Made by a program: the position numbers and the translations under genes | The notes under the pieces: model-generated | What the model was told of the DNA's origin: nothing | Database searches by the model: none | What the model saw: only the letters and a program-made list of their open reading frames with translations | In this document: positions 54,768 through 63,336 of the stretch, piece after piece | Position numbering within the stretch: position 1 is the first letter of the stretch | How the letters are laid out: each line of letters opens with the position of its first letter | NCBI RefSeq assembly: GCF_030408415.1 | Contig: NZ_CP046976.1 | Span: 1,960,372-2,024,371, forward strand | Origin: Corynebacterium appendicis CIP 107643 | Lineage (GTDB): Bacteria > Actinomycetota > Actinomycetes > Mycobacteriales > Mycobacteriaceae | Direction of reading: 5' to 3' | Length of the DNA stretch: 64,000 nt

Positions 54768-56586
54768 TCCTGCATTCGCACACCCGACGTTCTACGAGAA
54801 CTACGTCGACTTCCTGCTGCCGGTGATGCCGTACCTCATCCCGCTGCCGGTGCTGCTGCCGGCACTGGCCGCGGCGCTGATTCTGCTTGCGGGCAAGAGT
54901 CGCGCTCTGCAGCGCAATATCGCGTTCTTCACCTTCCTGGTGCTCGCGGTGATCGCGGCATCGATGATTCTGGTGGCGGATATCGCCGGCATCCAGACGC
55001 TGCAGATGGGCGGCTGGGATGCGCCGATCGGCATCACGTTCGTGGCCGACCGGTTGTCCGGAATCATGCTGTTCGTCTCGGCGATCGTGCTGTTCTGCGT
55101 CATGTGGTTCGCGATCAGCCAGGGTATCCGCGACGGCAACGAGAACGACCCGGTCGATGTCTTCCTGCCGATCTACATGCTGCTGTCGATGGGCGTGAAC
55201 TTGTCGTTCCTCGCGGGCGACCTGTTCAACCTGTACGTCGGCTTCGAGATCTTCCTGGTGGCGTCCTACATCCTGCTCACCATGGGCGCCTCGCCGCTGC
55301 GTGTGCGCGCGGGTATTAGCTACGTGATGGTCTCGATGGCGTCATCGATGATCTTCATCTTCGCCCTCGGTCTCGTCTACGCGTCGGTGGGCACAGTGAA
55401 TATGGCGCAGGCGGGCATGCGGCTGGAGGAGATTCCCGACGGCACGCGCGCCGCGATCTTCGCCACCTTGCTCGTGGCCTTCGGCATCAAGGCGGCGGTC
55501 TTCCCGCTCGACGCGTGGCTGCCGGACTCCTACCCCACCGCCGCATCCCTGGTCACCGCAGTGTTCGCGGGCCTGCTCACCAAGGTCGGCGTCTACTCCA
55601 TCATCCGCGTGCGCGTGACCATGTTCCCCGACCAACCGTTGAGCAACCTGCTCATGTGGGTCGCGCTCGCCACGATGGTGGTGGGCGTGATGGGTGCACT
55701 GGCGCAGAACGACATCAAGCGTCTTTTGTCGTTCACCCTGGTCAGCCACATCGGCTACATGATCTTCGGTGTCGCCCTGGGCACCTCGCACGGACTAAGC
55801 GGCGCGATCTTCTACGCTGTCCACCACATTCTGGTGCAGACCTCGCTGTTCCTCGTGGTCAGCCTCATCGAGCGCCAGATGGGCTCCTCGCAGCTGCGCC
55901 GCCTGGGCTCGCTGATGTACACCGCGCCCGTCATCGCACTGCTCTACATCGTCCCCGCGCTCAACCTGGGCGGCATCCCGCCGTTCTCCGGCTTCATCGG
56001 CAAGGTCATGCTCATCGAGGCCGGCGCCGAGGACGGCTCGTGGCGCTCGTGGGTGCTCATCGTCGGCGCCGTTGTCACCTCGCTGCTCACGCTCTACGCC
56101 ATGATGATCGTTTGGTCCAAGGCATTCCTCCGCGACCGCTCCGACGCTCCCGAAGGCAATGTCGTCTCCGTCCGCCTCAGCCCGCTCGGCGACGTCTCCG
56201 ACACCGTCGCGCTCGAAGACAGCCACGACGCCGGCCGCGTCCCCGCCGGCATGGTCGCCTCCACCGCAACACTCGTCGCCGCGTCCGTGGCCATCACCTT
56301 CCTCGCCGGCCCCATCTCCGCGATCACCGGCCGCGCCGCCGACTCCGCGCTCGACACCGCGCTTTACCGCCACGCGGTGCTTGGCGACGACTGGTCGAAT
56401 CCTTCCCGGACGCTGGATCACACCACGCTTGACGACGATTCCGACGCCCTCCCCAACCGCGTCCACGACATCGAGGAACCCAGCCCCGGCGTGACGACGA
56501 TACCCGTTCCCTCCCCCGTGCCCGAGTCGGGCGAGCCGGCTGGGCCTGCGGAGCCGGCTGAACCTGATGAGGAGGCGAACCAATGA
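54760..56586 (+). CDS. mrpD: Mrp antiporter subunit D
   Basis: A NuoM/NuoN-like proton-pumping subunit of 608 aa with about 14 helices. The key Lys/Glu helices are visible in GIKAAVFPLDAWLPDSYP and QNDIKRLLSFTLVSHIGYM. The ATG at 54760 has AAGGAGG in front and overlaps mrpC by 8 bp; an in-frame GTG lies two codons earlier. The last 70 residues are Pro/Glu/Asp-rich and not part of the core. Confidence 0.95.
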   Translation: MTDPAFAHPTFYENYVDFLLPVMPYLIPLPVLLPALAAALILLAGKSRALQRNIAFFTFLVLAVIAASMILVADIAGIQTLQMGGWDAPIGITFVADRLSGIMLFVSAIVLFCVMWFAISQGIRDGNENDPVDVFLPIYMLLSMGVNLSFLAGDLFNLYVGFEIFLVASYILLTMGASPLRVRAGISYVMVSMASSMIFIFALGLVYASVGTVNMAQAGMRLEEIPDGTRAAIFATLLVAFGIKAAVFPLDAWLPDSYPTAASLVTAVFAGLLTKVGVYSIIRVRVTMFPDQPLSNLLMWVALATMVVGVMGALAQNDIKRLLSFTLVSHIGYMIFGVALGTSHGLSGAIFYAVHHILVQTSLFLVVSLIERQMGSSQLRRLGSLMYTAPVIALLYIVPALNLGGIPPFSGFIGKVMLIEAGAEDGSWRSWVLIVGAVVTSLLTLYAMMIVWSKAFLRDRSDAPEGNVVSVRLSPLGDVSDTVALEDSHDAGRVPAGMVASTATLVAASVAITFLAGPISAITGRAADSALDTALYRHAVLGDDWSNPSRTLDHTTLDDDSDALPNRVHDIEEPSPGVTTIPVPSPVPESGEPAGPAEPAEPDEEANQ

Positions 56587-57146
56587 TTCCCGATAACCTC
56601 CCCTCGCCGCGCCTGACGTCGGCCGGCAGTCTCTCCGACCGCTTCCGCCCCTGGTTCATCTTCTGGATGACGCTCATGTGGATCCTGCTCATGGGCGAGA
56701 TCACCTGGGCGAATGTTGTCGCCGGGGCTGGCCTGGGATTGGCAATCACGATGCTGCTGCCCCTGCCGAAGCTGCCCACCGGCGGCGTGAGCGTGAACCT
56801 GCCGAAGCTGGTCGTGTTCCTCATCCGGTGGGTGGGCGAACTCCTCGTCGCGGCGGTCCAGGTGTCGTGGTTGGCGATCCGCCCGGCGGGCCCGCCCAAA
56901 AGCGCGATCTTCAAAGTCCCGATGCGTCTCAATTCCGAGCTGGTGCTCTACTTCGCCACGTGCGCCTACAACCTCCAGCCCGGCGGCTGCGTCACCGATA
57001 TCGACCTGGCGAACCGCACGTGGACCATCCACGTCCTGTCCGCGGGGACGCAGAAGGATGTGGAGAAGGCGCTGGCGGACGTCGATAAGCTTGAGCGCTC
57101 GATGATCGCTATTTTTGAGAAGAGAAAGGCCCACAAACATGGATGA
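56583..57146 (+). CDS. mrpE: Mrp antiporter subunit E
   Basis: A small membrane subunit needed for full antiporter activity; 187 aa. Two to three helices (FIFWMTLMWILLMGEITW, LVVFLIRWVGELLVAAVQV) and a soluble C-terminal domain with TDIDLANRTWTIHVL. It overlaps mrpD by 4 bp. One CGTCGATAAGC copy encodes VDKL. Confidence 0.93.
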   Translation: MIPDNLPSPRLTSAGSLSDRFRPWFIFWMTLMWILLMGEITWANVVAGAGLGLAITMLLPLPKLPTGGVSVNLPKLVVFLIRWVGELLVAAVQVSWLAIRPAGPPKSAIFKVPMRLNSELVLYFATCAYNLQPGGCVTDIDLANRTWTIHVLSAGTQKDVEKALADVDKLERSMIAIFEKRKAHKHG

Positions 57147-57417
57147 CGCGATCTACAACTCCGTGCTCGCGGTGGCGGCTGTGCTGCTCGTAGTCGGGTT
57201 TTTCATCACGACATGGCGACTGGTGATCGGGCCGAATTCGCTCGACCGCGCCATCGCGATGGACGGCATTGTCGCCTCCATCCAGTGCGCGCTGGCGACC
57301 TATATTTGCTGGACGCTGGACACGACCGTGGTCAACGCGATGGTCGTCGTGGCGCTCCTCGGCTTCATCGGCTCGCTGTCCGTCGCCCGCTTCCGCAAGA
57401 GGGACGGTGCGGTCTAA
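57139..57417 (+). CDS. mrpF: Mrp antiporter subunit F
   Basis: A 92-aa subunit with three helices. The ATG at 57139 gives MDDAIYNSVLAVAAVLLVVG; a frame open eight codons further upstream lies in mrpE. The family motif RLVIGPNSLDRAIAMDG is present. It overlaps mrpE by 8 bp. Confidence 0.93.
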   Translation: MDDAIYNSVLAVAAVLLVVGFFITTWRLVIGPNSLDRAIAMDGIVASIQCALATYICWTLDTTVVNAMVVVALLGFIGSLSVARFRKRDGAV

Positions 57418-57800
57418 TGTCGCTGAATTGGGAATTCATCTCCGACGTCCTGTCGCTGATCTTCATCGTGCTCGGCGCGCTGCAGGTCTTCTTCGCGTCC
57501 GTCGGCATCGCGCGCTTCAACACCACGCTCGCGCGCGTCCACGCCGTGACCAAGCCGCAGACCGTCGGTCTCATCATGGTGATCCTCGGTGTCATCTTCC
57601 GCCTGACCGGATCCGAGCATTTCGACGTCGGCCAGCGCGGCGACGTGGGCATGCTCTTCCTGCTCGTCCTCTTCGCGCTCATGACCAACCCGGTCACCGC
57701 ACAGCGCCTCGGCCGCGTGTCCCGCCGCGAGGGCCTCTACGGCGACGAGGACGACATCGCCGTCAACGAGCACCCCGGCGATCTGCAGCGGAGCGCTTAG
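57417..57800 (+). CDS. mrpG: Mrp antiporter subunit G
   Basis: The last subunit, 127 aa with three helices. The ATG shares one base with the mrpF stop (TAATG). ASVGIARFNTTLARVHAVTKPQ is the MrpG signature. The C-terminal 30 residues are charged. It closes the operon mrpA(B)CDEFG; all six genes overlap, pointing to strict co-translation. Confidence 0.93.
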   Translation: MSLNWEFISDVLSLIFIVLGALQVFFASVGIARFNTTLARVHAVTKPQTVGLIMVILGVIFRLTGSEHFDVGQRGDVGMLFLLVLFALMTNPVTAQRLGRVSRREGLYGDEDDIAVNEHPGDLQRSA

Positions 57801-57830
57801 CTCGGGCGCTCGGGTTTTGAACGCTGGGTT

Positions 57831-58994
57831 TTATGCGCCCGGGTGCCCGGCGCGGAGCTCGTCCACCGCCTGGTCCACCGCGCCGCGCCAATCGCCCGTC
57901 GCCTCGTACACCGCGCGCTGACGCTGGTAGGCCGCGCCGTTGTCCACGATCTTTTCAATCAGGTTCAGCTCGTCGACGCAGCTGAGACGCTTAGCGACGG
58001 GCCGCAGCTGACCCACCATGTCCCTCAACTCATCGGTGACCAGGCGCTCGTCTGTGTCCCGGCTGGTGATCACCTCGGCCTCGAGCCCGTAGCGGGCCCC
58101 GCGCCACTTATTCTCCGCCACGTGCCAGGGCTGGAGAGTGGGGAGTTCCTCTCCGCGGTCGATCATCTCGTCGTAGTGCACGACGAGGCAGTGCGTCAGC
58201 GCGACAATGGCGGCGAGCTCTTCCAGGTTCGTCGCCGCGTCCGAAATGCGCACCTCGACGGTGCCCCACTTGGCGGCGGGGCGGACGTCGAAATGCATGG
58301 ATCCGGTGTGCGACGTCACGCCAGACTTCGTCTGGTCGCGCATGAAATCGACCCACTCCTGCCAGCTTCCGAACTGGTACGGCATGCCCGCTGTGGGCAA
58401 CTGCTGGTAGAGCATCGTGCGGTTCGACGCGTAGCCGGTGTCCAGGCCCTCCCACGCCGGGCTCGACGCGCTAATGGCCAGCAGGTGCGGGTACTTCGTC
58501 ATCACCGCGTTGATGATCGGCCACACACGGTCCTCATGGCGGATGCCCACATGCACGTGCGTGCCCCACAGCAGCATCTGCTGGCCCCAGTACTGGGTCC
58601 GGTTGATGATCTCCGTGTACGTCGGCTTGTCCCCCACCGGCTGCGTCCGGAAATCCGCGAACGGGTGTCCTCCGCCCGCCCACAGCTTCAAGTTCTTCTC
58701 GTCCGTGACTTGCTGGATCTTGTCCTTGGTCTCCCGCAGGTAGGCCATCGCCTCGGCGGTGGTCTGGCACACCGGCGTGACCAGCTCGATGGTGTTCTTC
58801 AGGAACTCCTTTTCCAGGTGCGTCTCCGGCCACCGCTGCTCCACCGCCTCGATGACCTCGGCCGCGTACGGCACCAAGTCCCTGGTCTCCGGGTCGACGA
58901 GAGCGATCTCCCACTCGACCCCCAGGCTCGGCCCCTCCGAACGGTTGAAGTCCCGGAAAGGATCCATCACTGCCTGGTTTTCTGGCACAGTCAT
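57831..58994 (-). CDS. carboxylate-amine ligase, GCS2 family (YbdK-like)
   Basis: An ATP-dependent ligase related to glutamate-cysteine ligase. [37 protein letters not shown], and [21 protein letters not shown] are the family blocks. The ATG at 58994 gives 387 aa; a TTG at 59012 is also in frame. The amine substrate cannot be deduced. A one-mismatch core of the dispersed repeat lies at 57989-57998. Confidence 0.88.
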   Translation of the reverse strand: MTVPENQAVMDPFRDFNRSEGPSLGVEWEIALVDPETRDLVPYAAEVIEAVEQRWPETHLEKEFLKNTIELVTPVCQTTAEAMAYLRETKDKIQQVTDEKNLKLWAGGGHPFADFRTQPVGDKPTYTEIINRTQYWGQQMLLWGTHVHVGIRHEDRVWPIINAVMTKYPHLLAISASSPAWEGLDTGYASNRTMLYQQLPTAGMPYQFGSWQEWVDFMRDQTKSGVTSHTGSMHFDVRPAAKWGTVEVRISDAATNLEELAAIVALTHCLVVHYDEMIDRGEELPTLQPWHVAENKWRGARYGLEAEVITSRDTDERLVTDELRDMVGQLRPVAKRLSCVDELNLIEKIVDNGAAYQRQRAVYEATGDWRGAVDQAVDELRAGHPGA

Positions 58995-59014
58995 TCTCTC
59001 TGAATACGGCAAGA

Positions 59015-59046
59015 ACCGCCCCCGCGCAAATCATTGCGGGGGCGGT
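59015..59046 (-). terminator. terminator of the LytR_C gene
   Basis: A perfect 11-bp GC-rich stem (ACCGCCCCCGC / GCGGGGGCGGT) with a 10-nt loop and TTCTT after it on the minus strand. It lies only 20 bp before the next gene, so that gene's promoter must lie in or next to it. Confidence 0.65.
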
Positions 59047-59117
59047 CCGGGGTTTAGTTTCAGGGTTCTAGCCGTGGCGGCCGCTCTAGTTTGGCTCGGG
59101 CCGCACTGAGACCGCGT

Positions 59118-60530
59118 TTACAGGGCGACCTCGCGGTTCTCCGCCAGCACCAGCGTCAGCGAACCGGGCTTCTTGGCCTCGGCGGGGACGCGGTCGTCGT
59201 TAGCAATCGCGATGCCGCCGACCGTGTCCGCCAGCTCGCGCGCCCGGTCCTCAGCCCCCGGCGTGGCGGGGTCGAACAGCACCGTGTTCTGCTCGAAGAT
59301 CGCGGACTCGCCCGGGATGTTGCCGACCTCGCCGACATTGATTCCCTTGCCGCGCGCCTGGCCCGCGACCTGGTCCGCGAAGCCCGGCATCGCCGAGTTG
59401 TTGTAGACGTTCACCGTCTGGTTCTCCCGCGTCATCGGGTTGTTCGGGCCTGCCGGCGCGTTGTTGTCGGCCTGGCCTGCGCCCGCGCCCGGCTGGCGGT
59501 TCTGGTCGCCCGCCTCGCCGCCCTGCTGGGCGTTGGCGTTCTCGGCATTCTGGCCGTTTTGGCCGTTGGCGTCGTCGGAGTTCTGGCCTGCGTTATTCCG
59601 CGCGTTCGGGTCGTTGGGGTTCTCGCCCTGGGCCGCGCCGTTCTGGCCGCTTTGGCCGTTCTGCCCCTGCACGTCCTGGCCGCTCTGGTCCTGCGCCGAC
59701 TGGCTTGCCGGATCGTTGGCCGCCTGATCGTCGGAGCCTCCCTTAGTCATCGCGTACACACCCCACAGTGCCAGCAGCAGTGCCACGGCAATGAGGATCA
59801 TGGCGAGACCGCGCTTCGGCACGCCGCCCGCAGCGGCCGCGGTGCTCGATCCGGTGCCGGCTGCACCTGCCGCTCGCTTGCGCGGTGCGCCTTCGCTAGC
59901 GGCGGCCGTGGCGCCAGCTCCTGCGGCGGCGACGGCTCGGTCGTCTTCATCGTTGACGTGTTCTGCGCGGTCATCGACGCGGTCGTAATCGTCGTAGTCG
60001 GCGCGATCGTCGTAGGCCGCGGCTTTGGAGGTGTAGCCGTAGTCGTTGTCGCCCTCGATGTAATCGGCGGGTTCGAGTTCGGGCTCGACATAATCGGCAC
60101 CGGCTGTTCCGGCTTCGTGGTTAGGCGCGTAGCCGTAGCCATCCCCGCGGGTTTCGCGGCCCCCGGTGTAGCCGTAGCCGGCAGAGTCGGCCTCGTCGCG
60201 ACGGTGGTGCTTGCCGCGCGCAACCGGTTCACGCTGGGCGGCCTCGTCAGCTGTAATTTCACCGGTTGAAGTCGTGTGGTACGTGCGGTCGGCTCGGGGG
60301 TCGTACTGGTCGCGGGAGTCGTAGTACTCATCCAACGCCTCGTCGAAGGAGCTGTCACCGGCGGCTTCGTAGTGGTCGGATGCAGGTTCCTGCACCAGGT
60401 CGTCCGCGAGGTCGTCGCGGTCCTGCAGCAGATCCTCGCCTTTGTCGCGGCTAAAGAACTTGCGTGCGCCGCCGAAGCGGCCTTTGCGCGGGTCACGGTT
60501 ACCAGGATTCACATTAGTCACAGCCGTCAC
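59118..60530 (-). CDS. membrane protein with C-terminal LytR_C domain
   Basis: 470 aa. Residues 1-225 are an acidic, Tyr/Asp-rich cytoplasmic region with repeated Asp-Tyr and Gly-Tyr runs. One membrane helix (LAMILIAVALLLALWGVYAM) follows, then a Gln/Asn/Gly-rich linker (about 260-370) and a LytR_C domain (VNVYNNSAMPGFADQVAGQA, NTVLFDPATPGAEDRARELA, SLTLVLAENREV). Such domains occur in cell-wall proteins; no LCP catalytic domain is present. It probably works in the envelope, details unknown. Confidence 0.85.
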   Translation of the reverse strand: MTAVTNVNPGNRDPRKGRFGGARKFFSRDKGEDLLQDRDDLADDLVQEPASDHYEAAGDSSFDEALDEYYDSRDQYDPRADRTYHTTSTGEITADEAAQREPVARGKHHRRDEADSAGYGYTGGRETRGDGYGYAPNHEAGTAGADYVEPELEPADYIEGDNDYGYTSKAAAYDDRADYDDYDRVDDRAEHVNDEDDRAVAAAGAGATAAASEGAPRKRAAGAAGTGSSTAAAAGGVPKRGLAMILIAVALLLALWGVYAMTKGGSDDQAANDPASQSAQDQSGQDVQGQNGQSGQNGAAQGENPNDPNARNNAGQNSDDANGQNGQNAENANAQQGGEAGDQNRQPGAGAGQADNNAPAGPNNPMTRENQTVNVYNNSAMPGFADQVAGQARGKGINVGEVGNIPGESAIFEQNTVLFDPATPGAEDRARELADTVGGIAIANDDRVPAEAKKPGSLTLVLAENREVAL

Positions 60531-60579
60531 CCTAATGTGCTGAACCGTTCATTCTTTATCCCAACACGCCGAAACCGCC

Positions 60580-60648
60580 AACTATGCGCTGCATAGTCCC
60601 AGGGGAAATGCCGGTGCCTGCCGCGTGCCGACTATGCCCTGCATAGTT
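60580..60648. repeat. palindromic element E (double palindrome)
   Basis: Two arms, AACTATGCGCTGCATAGT and ACTATGCCCTGCATAGTT, are each self-complementary and complementary to each other; the space between has CCCAGGGGAAATG. It lies in the 174-bp gap between the LytR_C and DUF3263 genes. Confidence 0.75.
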
Positions 60649-60704
60649 CCTGCGGTTATGCCGAGACCGACGAGCGGAGGGAGCCAAGCGGACCCAGCAA
60701 ACCG

Positions 60705-60932
60705 CTACCCCTCACCACCACCGAGAACGCGCTGCTCCCGGATGCGCTGCAGACGCCGGACGAGCTGGGGCCGCTCGGCGAGCGCGTCGGGAGAATCGAT
60801 CAGAGAGTTGAGCTTCTGGTAGTACCGGAACGGAGATATGCCCAGCTCAGCGCGGATGGCGTCTTCGCGGGCGCCGAGGCTGCGGGGGGCGCGGCCAGCG
60901 AAATCGAGAATAGCCAAGTCAGACGGGTCCAC
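60705..60932 (-). CDS. DUF3263 protein, putative DNA-binding
   Basis: The GTG at 60932 gives 75 aa: [20 protein letters not shown], then [20 protein letters not shown], a helix-turn-helix-like block typical of DUF3263. It starts 7 nt after a -10 box (TATAGT), so it is leaderless. It is divergent from def, as in related genomes. The function is unknown. Confidence 0.85.
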   Translation of the reverse strand: MDPSDLAILDFAGRAPRSLGAREDAIRAELGISPFRYYQKLNSLIDSPDALAERPQLVRRLQRIREQRVLGGGEG

Positions 60933-60939
60933 AGCCGAA

Positions 60940-60970
60940 ACTATAACGGCCCGACCCGCGAAACTATACT
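60940..60970. promoter_or_regulatory. divergent leaderless promoters for DUF3263 and def
   Basis: TATAGT on the minus strand (60940-60945) lies 7 nt before the DUF3263 GTG; TATACT on the plus strand (60965-60970) lies 7 nt before the def ATG. Each promoter must use sequence overlapping the other gene's -10 region, so both may compete. Confidence 0.6.
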
Positions 60971-60977
60971 GAACCGC

Positions 60978-61541
60978 ATGATCCGACCGATTGTCATTTA
61001 CGGCGACCCTGTCCTGCATACCCCGACTGAACCGGTGACGGAGCCGATCGAGGAGCTGCAGGAGCTCATTGCGGACATGCACGAGACGATGGACGCGGCG
61101 CACGGGGTGGGGCTAGCGGCGAACCAGATTGGCGTCGATAAGCGGCTGTTCGTCTACCACTGCCCGGACGGCGACACGATGCGCCGCGGCACGGTGATCA
61201 ATCCGGTGCTGGAGACTAGCGAGATCCCGAAGACGATGCCGAGCGAGGACGACGACGAAGGCTGCCTGTCCGTCCCGGGCGAGTCCTTCCCCACCGGCCG
61301 CGCGGACTGGGCGAAGGTGACGGGCCTGGACGAGAACGGCAACGAGATCGAGGTCGAGGGCGCCGGTTTCTTCGCGCGCTGCCTGCAGCATGAGGTCGGC
61401 CACCTCGACGGGTACGTCTACCTGGATGTCCTCACCGGACGCTACAAGCGTGAGGCCAAGCGCGCGATCAAGCGCAACGGTTGGGACCACGCGGGCAACA
61501 CGTGGCTGCCGGGCACGGACCCCGACCCGTTCGGCCACTAG
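60978..61541 (+). CDS. def: peptide deformylase
   Basis: Removes formyl groups from new proteins. The three motifs are [20 protein letters not shown] and QHEVGHLDG (the usual HExDH has Gly here). 187 aa. Leaderless start as judged by the -10 box 7 nt upstream. One CGTCGATAAGC copy encodes VDKR directly after the first motif. Confidence 0.95.
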   Translation: MIRPIVIYGDPVLHTPTEPVTEPIEELQELIADMHETMDAAHGVGLAANQIGVDKRLFVYHCPDGDTMRRGTVINPVLETSEIPKTMPSEDDDEGCLSVPGESFPTGRADWAKVTGLDENGNEIEVEGAGFFARCLQHEVGHLDGYVYLDVLTGRYKREAKRAIKRNGWDHAGNTWLPGTDPDPFGH

Positions 61542-62548
61542 TGTTCCGTAAAGAACCGGTCAGCCCCGGCGACCGCGTCGTCGTCCGCCGCAGGCACGGC
61601 AACCACGCCACAGACGTCATCGGGCACGTGGTCACGCTCGACCCGCTCGTCGTCCGCCCGCAGAAAGTTGGTGGCCTCCCATCGGACGCGGAGGCGATCC
61701 GCATCGACGAACCGATCGTCGTCCGCCGCCTCAGCCCGCGCCGCATCCGCAACAGCGACATCCGCGCCGTCGAGACCGCCACGGCCCGCGCGTTCCCCGG
61801 CCAAGAGCATTCGCTTATCGACGCCTGGCTTGCCCGCTCCGGCTCCTCCATCACCGAACGCTCTAATTCCGCTACCCCGATCGGGCACTCGGCCAGCCTG
61901 CAGCCGGTGCCGATCGACAAGATTGGGCAGTTCTACCGCGAACGCAGGATGCCGGTGCGGTTGCTGATCCCGGAGCGCATCGGCAAGCCGGCTCTCCACT
62001 TGGTCGAACGAAATCCGAACGCTTGGGAGCTCGGCCCGGAGATCATCACGATGACCCGGTCGCTCGAGGATCTCGGGGACCTACCCGCCTCCAAGCCCGA
62101 CGTAGAATTCCGCATCGACACAGAGCCCGACGACGCCTGGCTGGACATGTACCACTTCCGCGGCCGTCCGCTGCCGCCGGAAGCGCTCGCGGAGCTGGCA
62201 GAGGAGATCGACGGGGAGCTCGGCTTCGGCCGCCTGCTCGCGCACGCCCGCGAGCCCGACGAGCACACCATCGCGATCACACGCGGCACCATCACCTCGT
62301 CCGATGACGGACGCGTCTGGCTCGGCTACTCCGCCGTCGAGGTCGCGCCGGACTACCGCCGCCAAGGCCTCGGCATCGCGCTCGGCGAGCACATGCTCCA
62401 CTGGGGAGCCTCCCGCGGCGCGACCAACGCCTACCTGCAAGTCCTCGCCACCAACGACGCCGGGATCGGGCTGTACGACAAGCTCGGATTCATCGAGCAC
62501 CACCGCCACCGCTACGCCACCCTGAAACTCGAGGGTGATCTAGGGTAG
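61541..62548 (+). CDS. GNAT-family N-acetyltransferase
   Basis: A GTG start that shares one base with the def stop gives 335 aa. The first 70 residues form a small beta domain (SPGDRVVVRRRHG), a linker with one CGTCGATAAGC copy (LID) follows, and the C-terminal GNAT fold shows the acetyl-CoA loop EVAPDYRRQGLGIALGEH and LQVLATNDAGIGLYDKLGF. The substrate is unknown; coupling with def suggests housekeeping. Confidence 0.85.
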   Translation: MFRKEPVSPGDRVVVRRRHGNHATDVIGHVVTLDPLVVRPQKVGGLPSDAEAIRIDEPIVVRRLSPRRIRNSDIRAVETATARAFPGQEHSLIDAWLARSGSSITERSNSATPIGHSASLQPVPIDKIGQFYRERRMPVRLLIPERIGKPALHLVERNPNAWELGPEIITMTRSLEDLGDLPASKPDVEFRIDTEPDDAWLDMYHFRGRPLPPEALAELAEEIDGELGFGRLLAHAREPDEHTIAITRGTITSSDDGRVWLGYSAVEVAPDYRRQGLGIALGEHMLHWGASRGATNAYLQVLATNDAGIGLYDKLGFIEHHRHRYATLKLEGDLG

Positions 62549-62553
62549 AGCGC

Positions 62554-63336
62554 ATGCGGATTGCCACGTGGAACATCAACTCGGTGCGTACGCGCGTCGA
62601 CCGCGCCGTCGCGTTTCTGGAGCGCAACGACATCGACGTCCTGGCTATGCAGGAAACCAAGTGCGCGGACGACAAATTCCCGTACTCGGCGTTCGAGGCG
62701 GCGGGCTACGAGGTCGCCCACGTCGGCTACCACCAGTGGAACGGTGTCGCGCTGATTTCGCGCGTGGGCCTGGACAATGTCAGAGACCACTTCCCCAACC
62801 AGCCGCGCTTCCACAAAGATCCTGAAAAACCGCAAGAACGAGAGGCACGAGCAGTCGGCGCCACCTGCGGCGGGGTGGACATCTGGAGCCTGTACGTCCC
62901 CAACGGCCGCGAGATCGGCGACCGCCACTACGACTACAAGCTCGAGTTCCTGTGGCGCCTCGCCGAGGCCGTCGAGCCGGGTACTCCGCAGGTCTTCTGC
63001 GGCGACTACAACATCGCCCCGACCGACAAGGACGTGTGGGACCGCGCCTTCTTCGAAGGCAAGACGCACGTCACGGAGCCGGAGCGTGCGGCCTTCGACA
63101 ACCTCCTCGAATCCGGGCTCGCTCCCATTAAGCACGAGGACCCGTATTCATATTGGGATTACAAGGCCATGCGCTTCCAAAAGAATGAAGGCATGCTCAT
63201 CGATTTCCAGTTGACGGGAATGGAGGCAGGGGGGTTCGTCGATAAGCATGAGCGCGAAGGCAAGGGCGCTTCTGACCACGCACCCGTCGTCGCGGACTAC
63301 GACGTGACGCGCGTGCTTATCGACGACGTCCGATGA
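62554..63336 (+). CDS. xthA: exodeoxyribonuclease III (AP endonuclease)
   Basis: Cuts DNA at abasic sites in base-excision repair. MRIATWNINSVRTRVDR, LAMQETKCADDKFP, FCGDYNIAPTDKDVW and GASDHAPVVADY carry the metal and catalytic residues. 260 aa. It follows the acetyltransferase by 5 nt and overlaps cls by 4 bp. Two CGTCGATAAGC copies in opposite orientation lie 78 bp apart in its last 100 bp (VDKH, LID), outside the catalytic motifs. Confidence 0.96.
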   Translation: MRIATWNINSVRTRVDRAVAFLERNDIDVLAMQETKCADDKFPYSAFEAAGYEVAHVGYHQWNGVALISRVGLDNVRDHFPNQPRFHKDPEKPQEREARAVGATCGGVDIWSLYVPNGREIGDRHYDYKLEFLWRLAEAVEPGTPQVFCGDYNIAPTDKDVWDRAFFEGKTHVTEPERAAFDNLLESGLAPIKHEDPYSYWDYKAMRFQKNEGMLIDFQLTGMEAGGFVDKHEREGKGASDHAPVVADYDVTRVLIDDVR

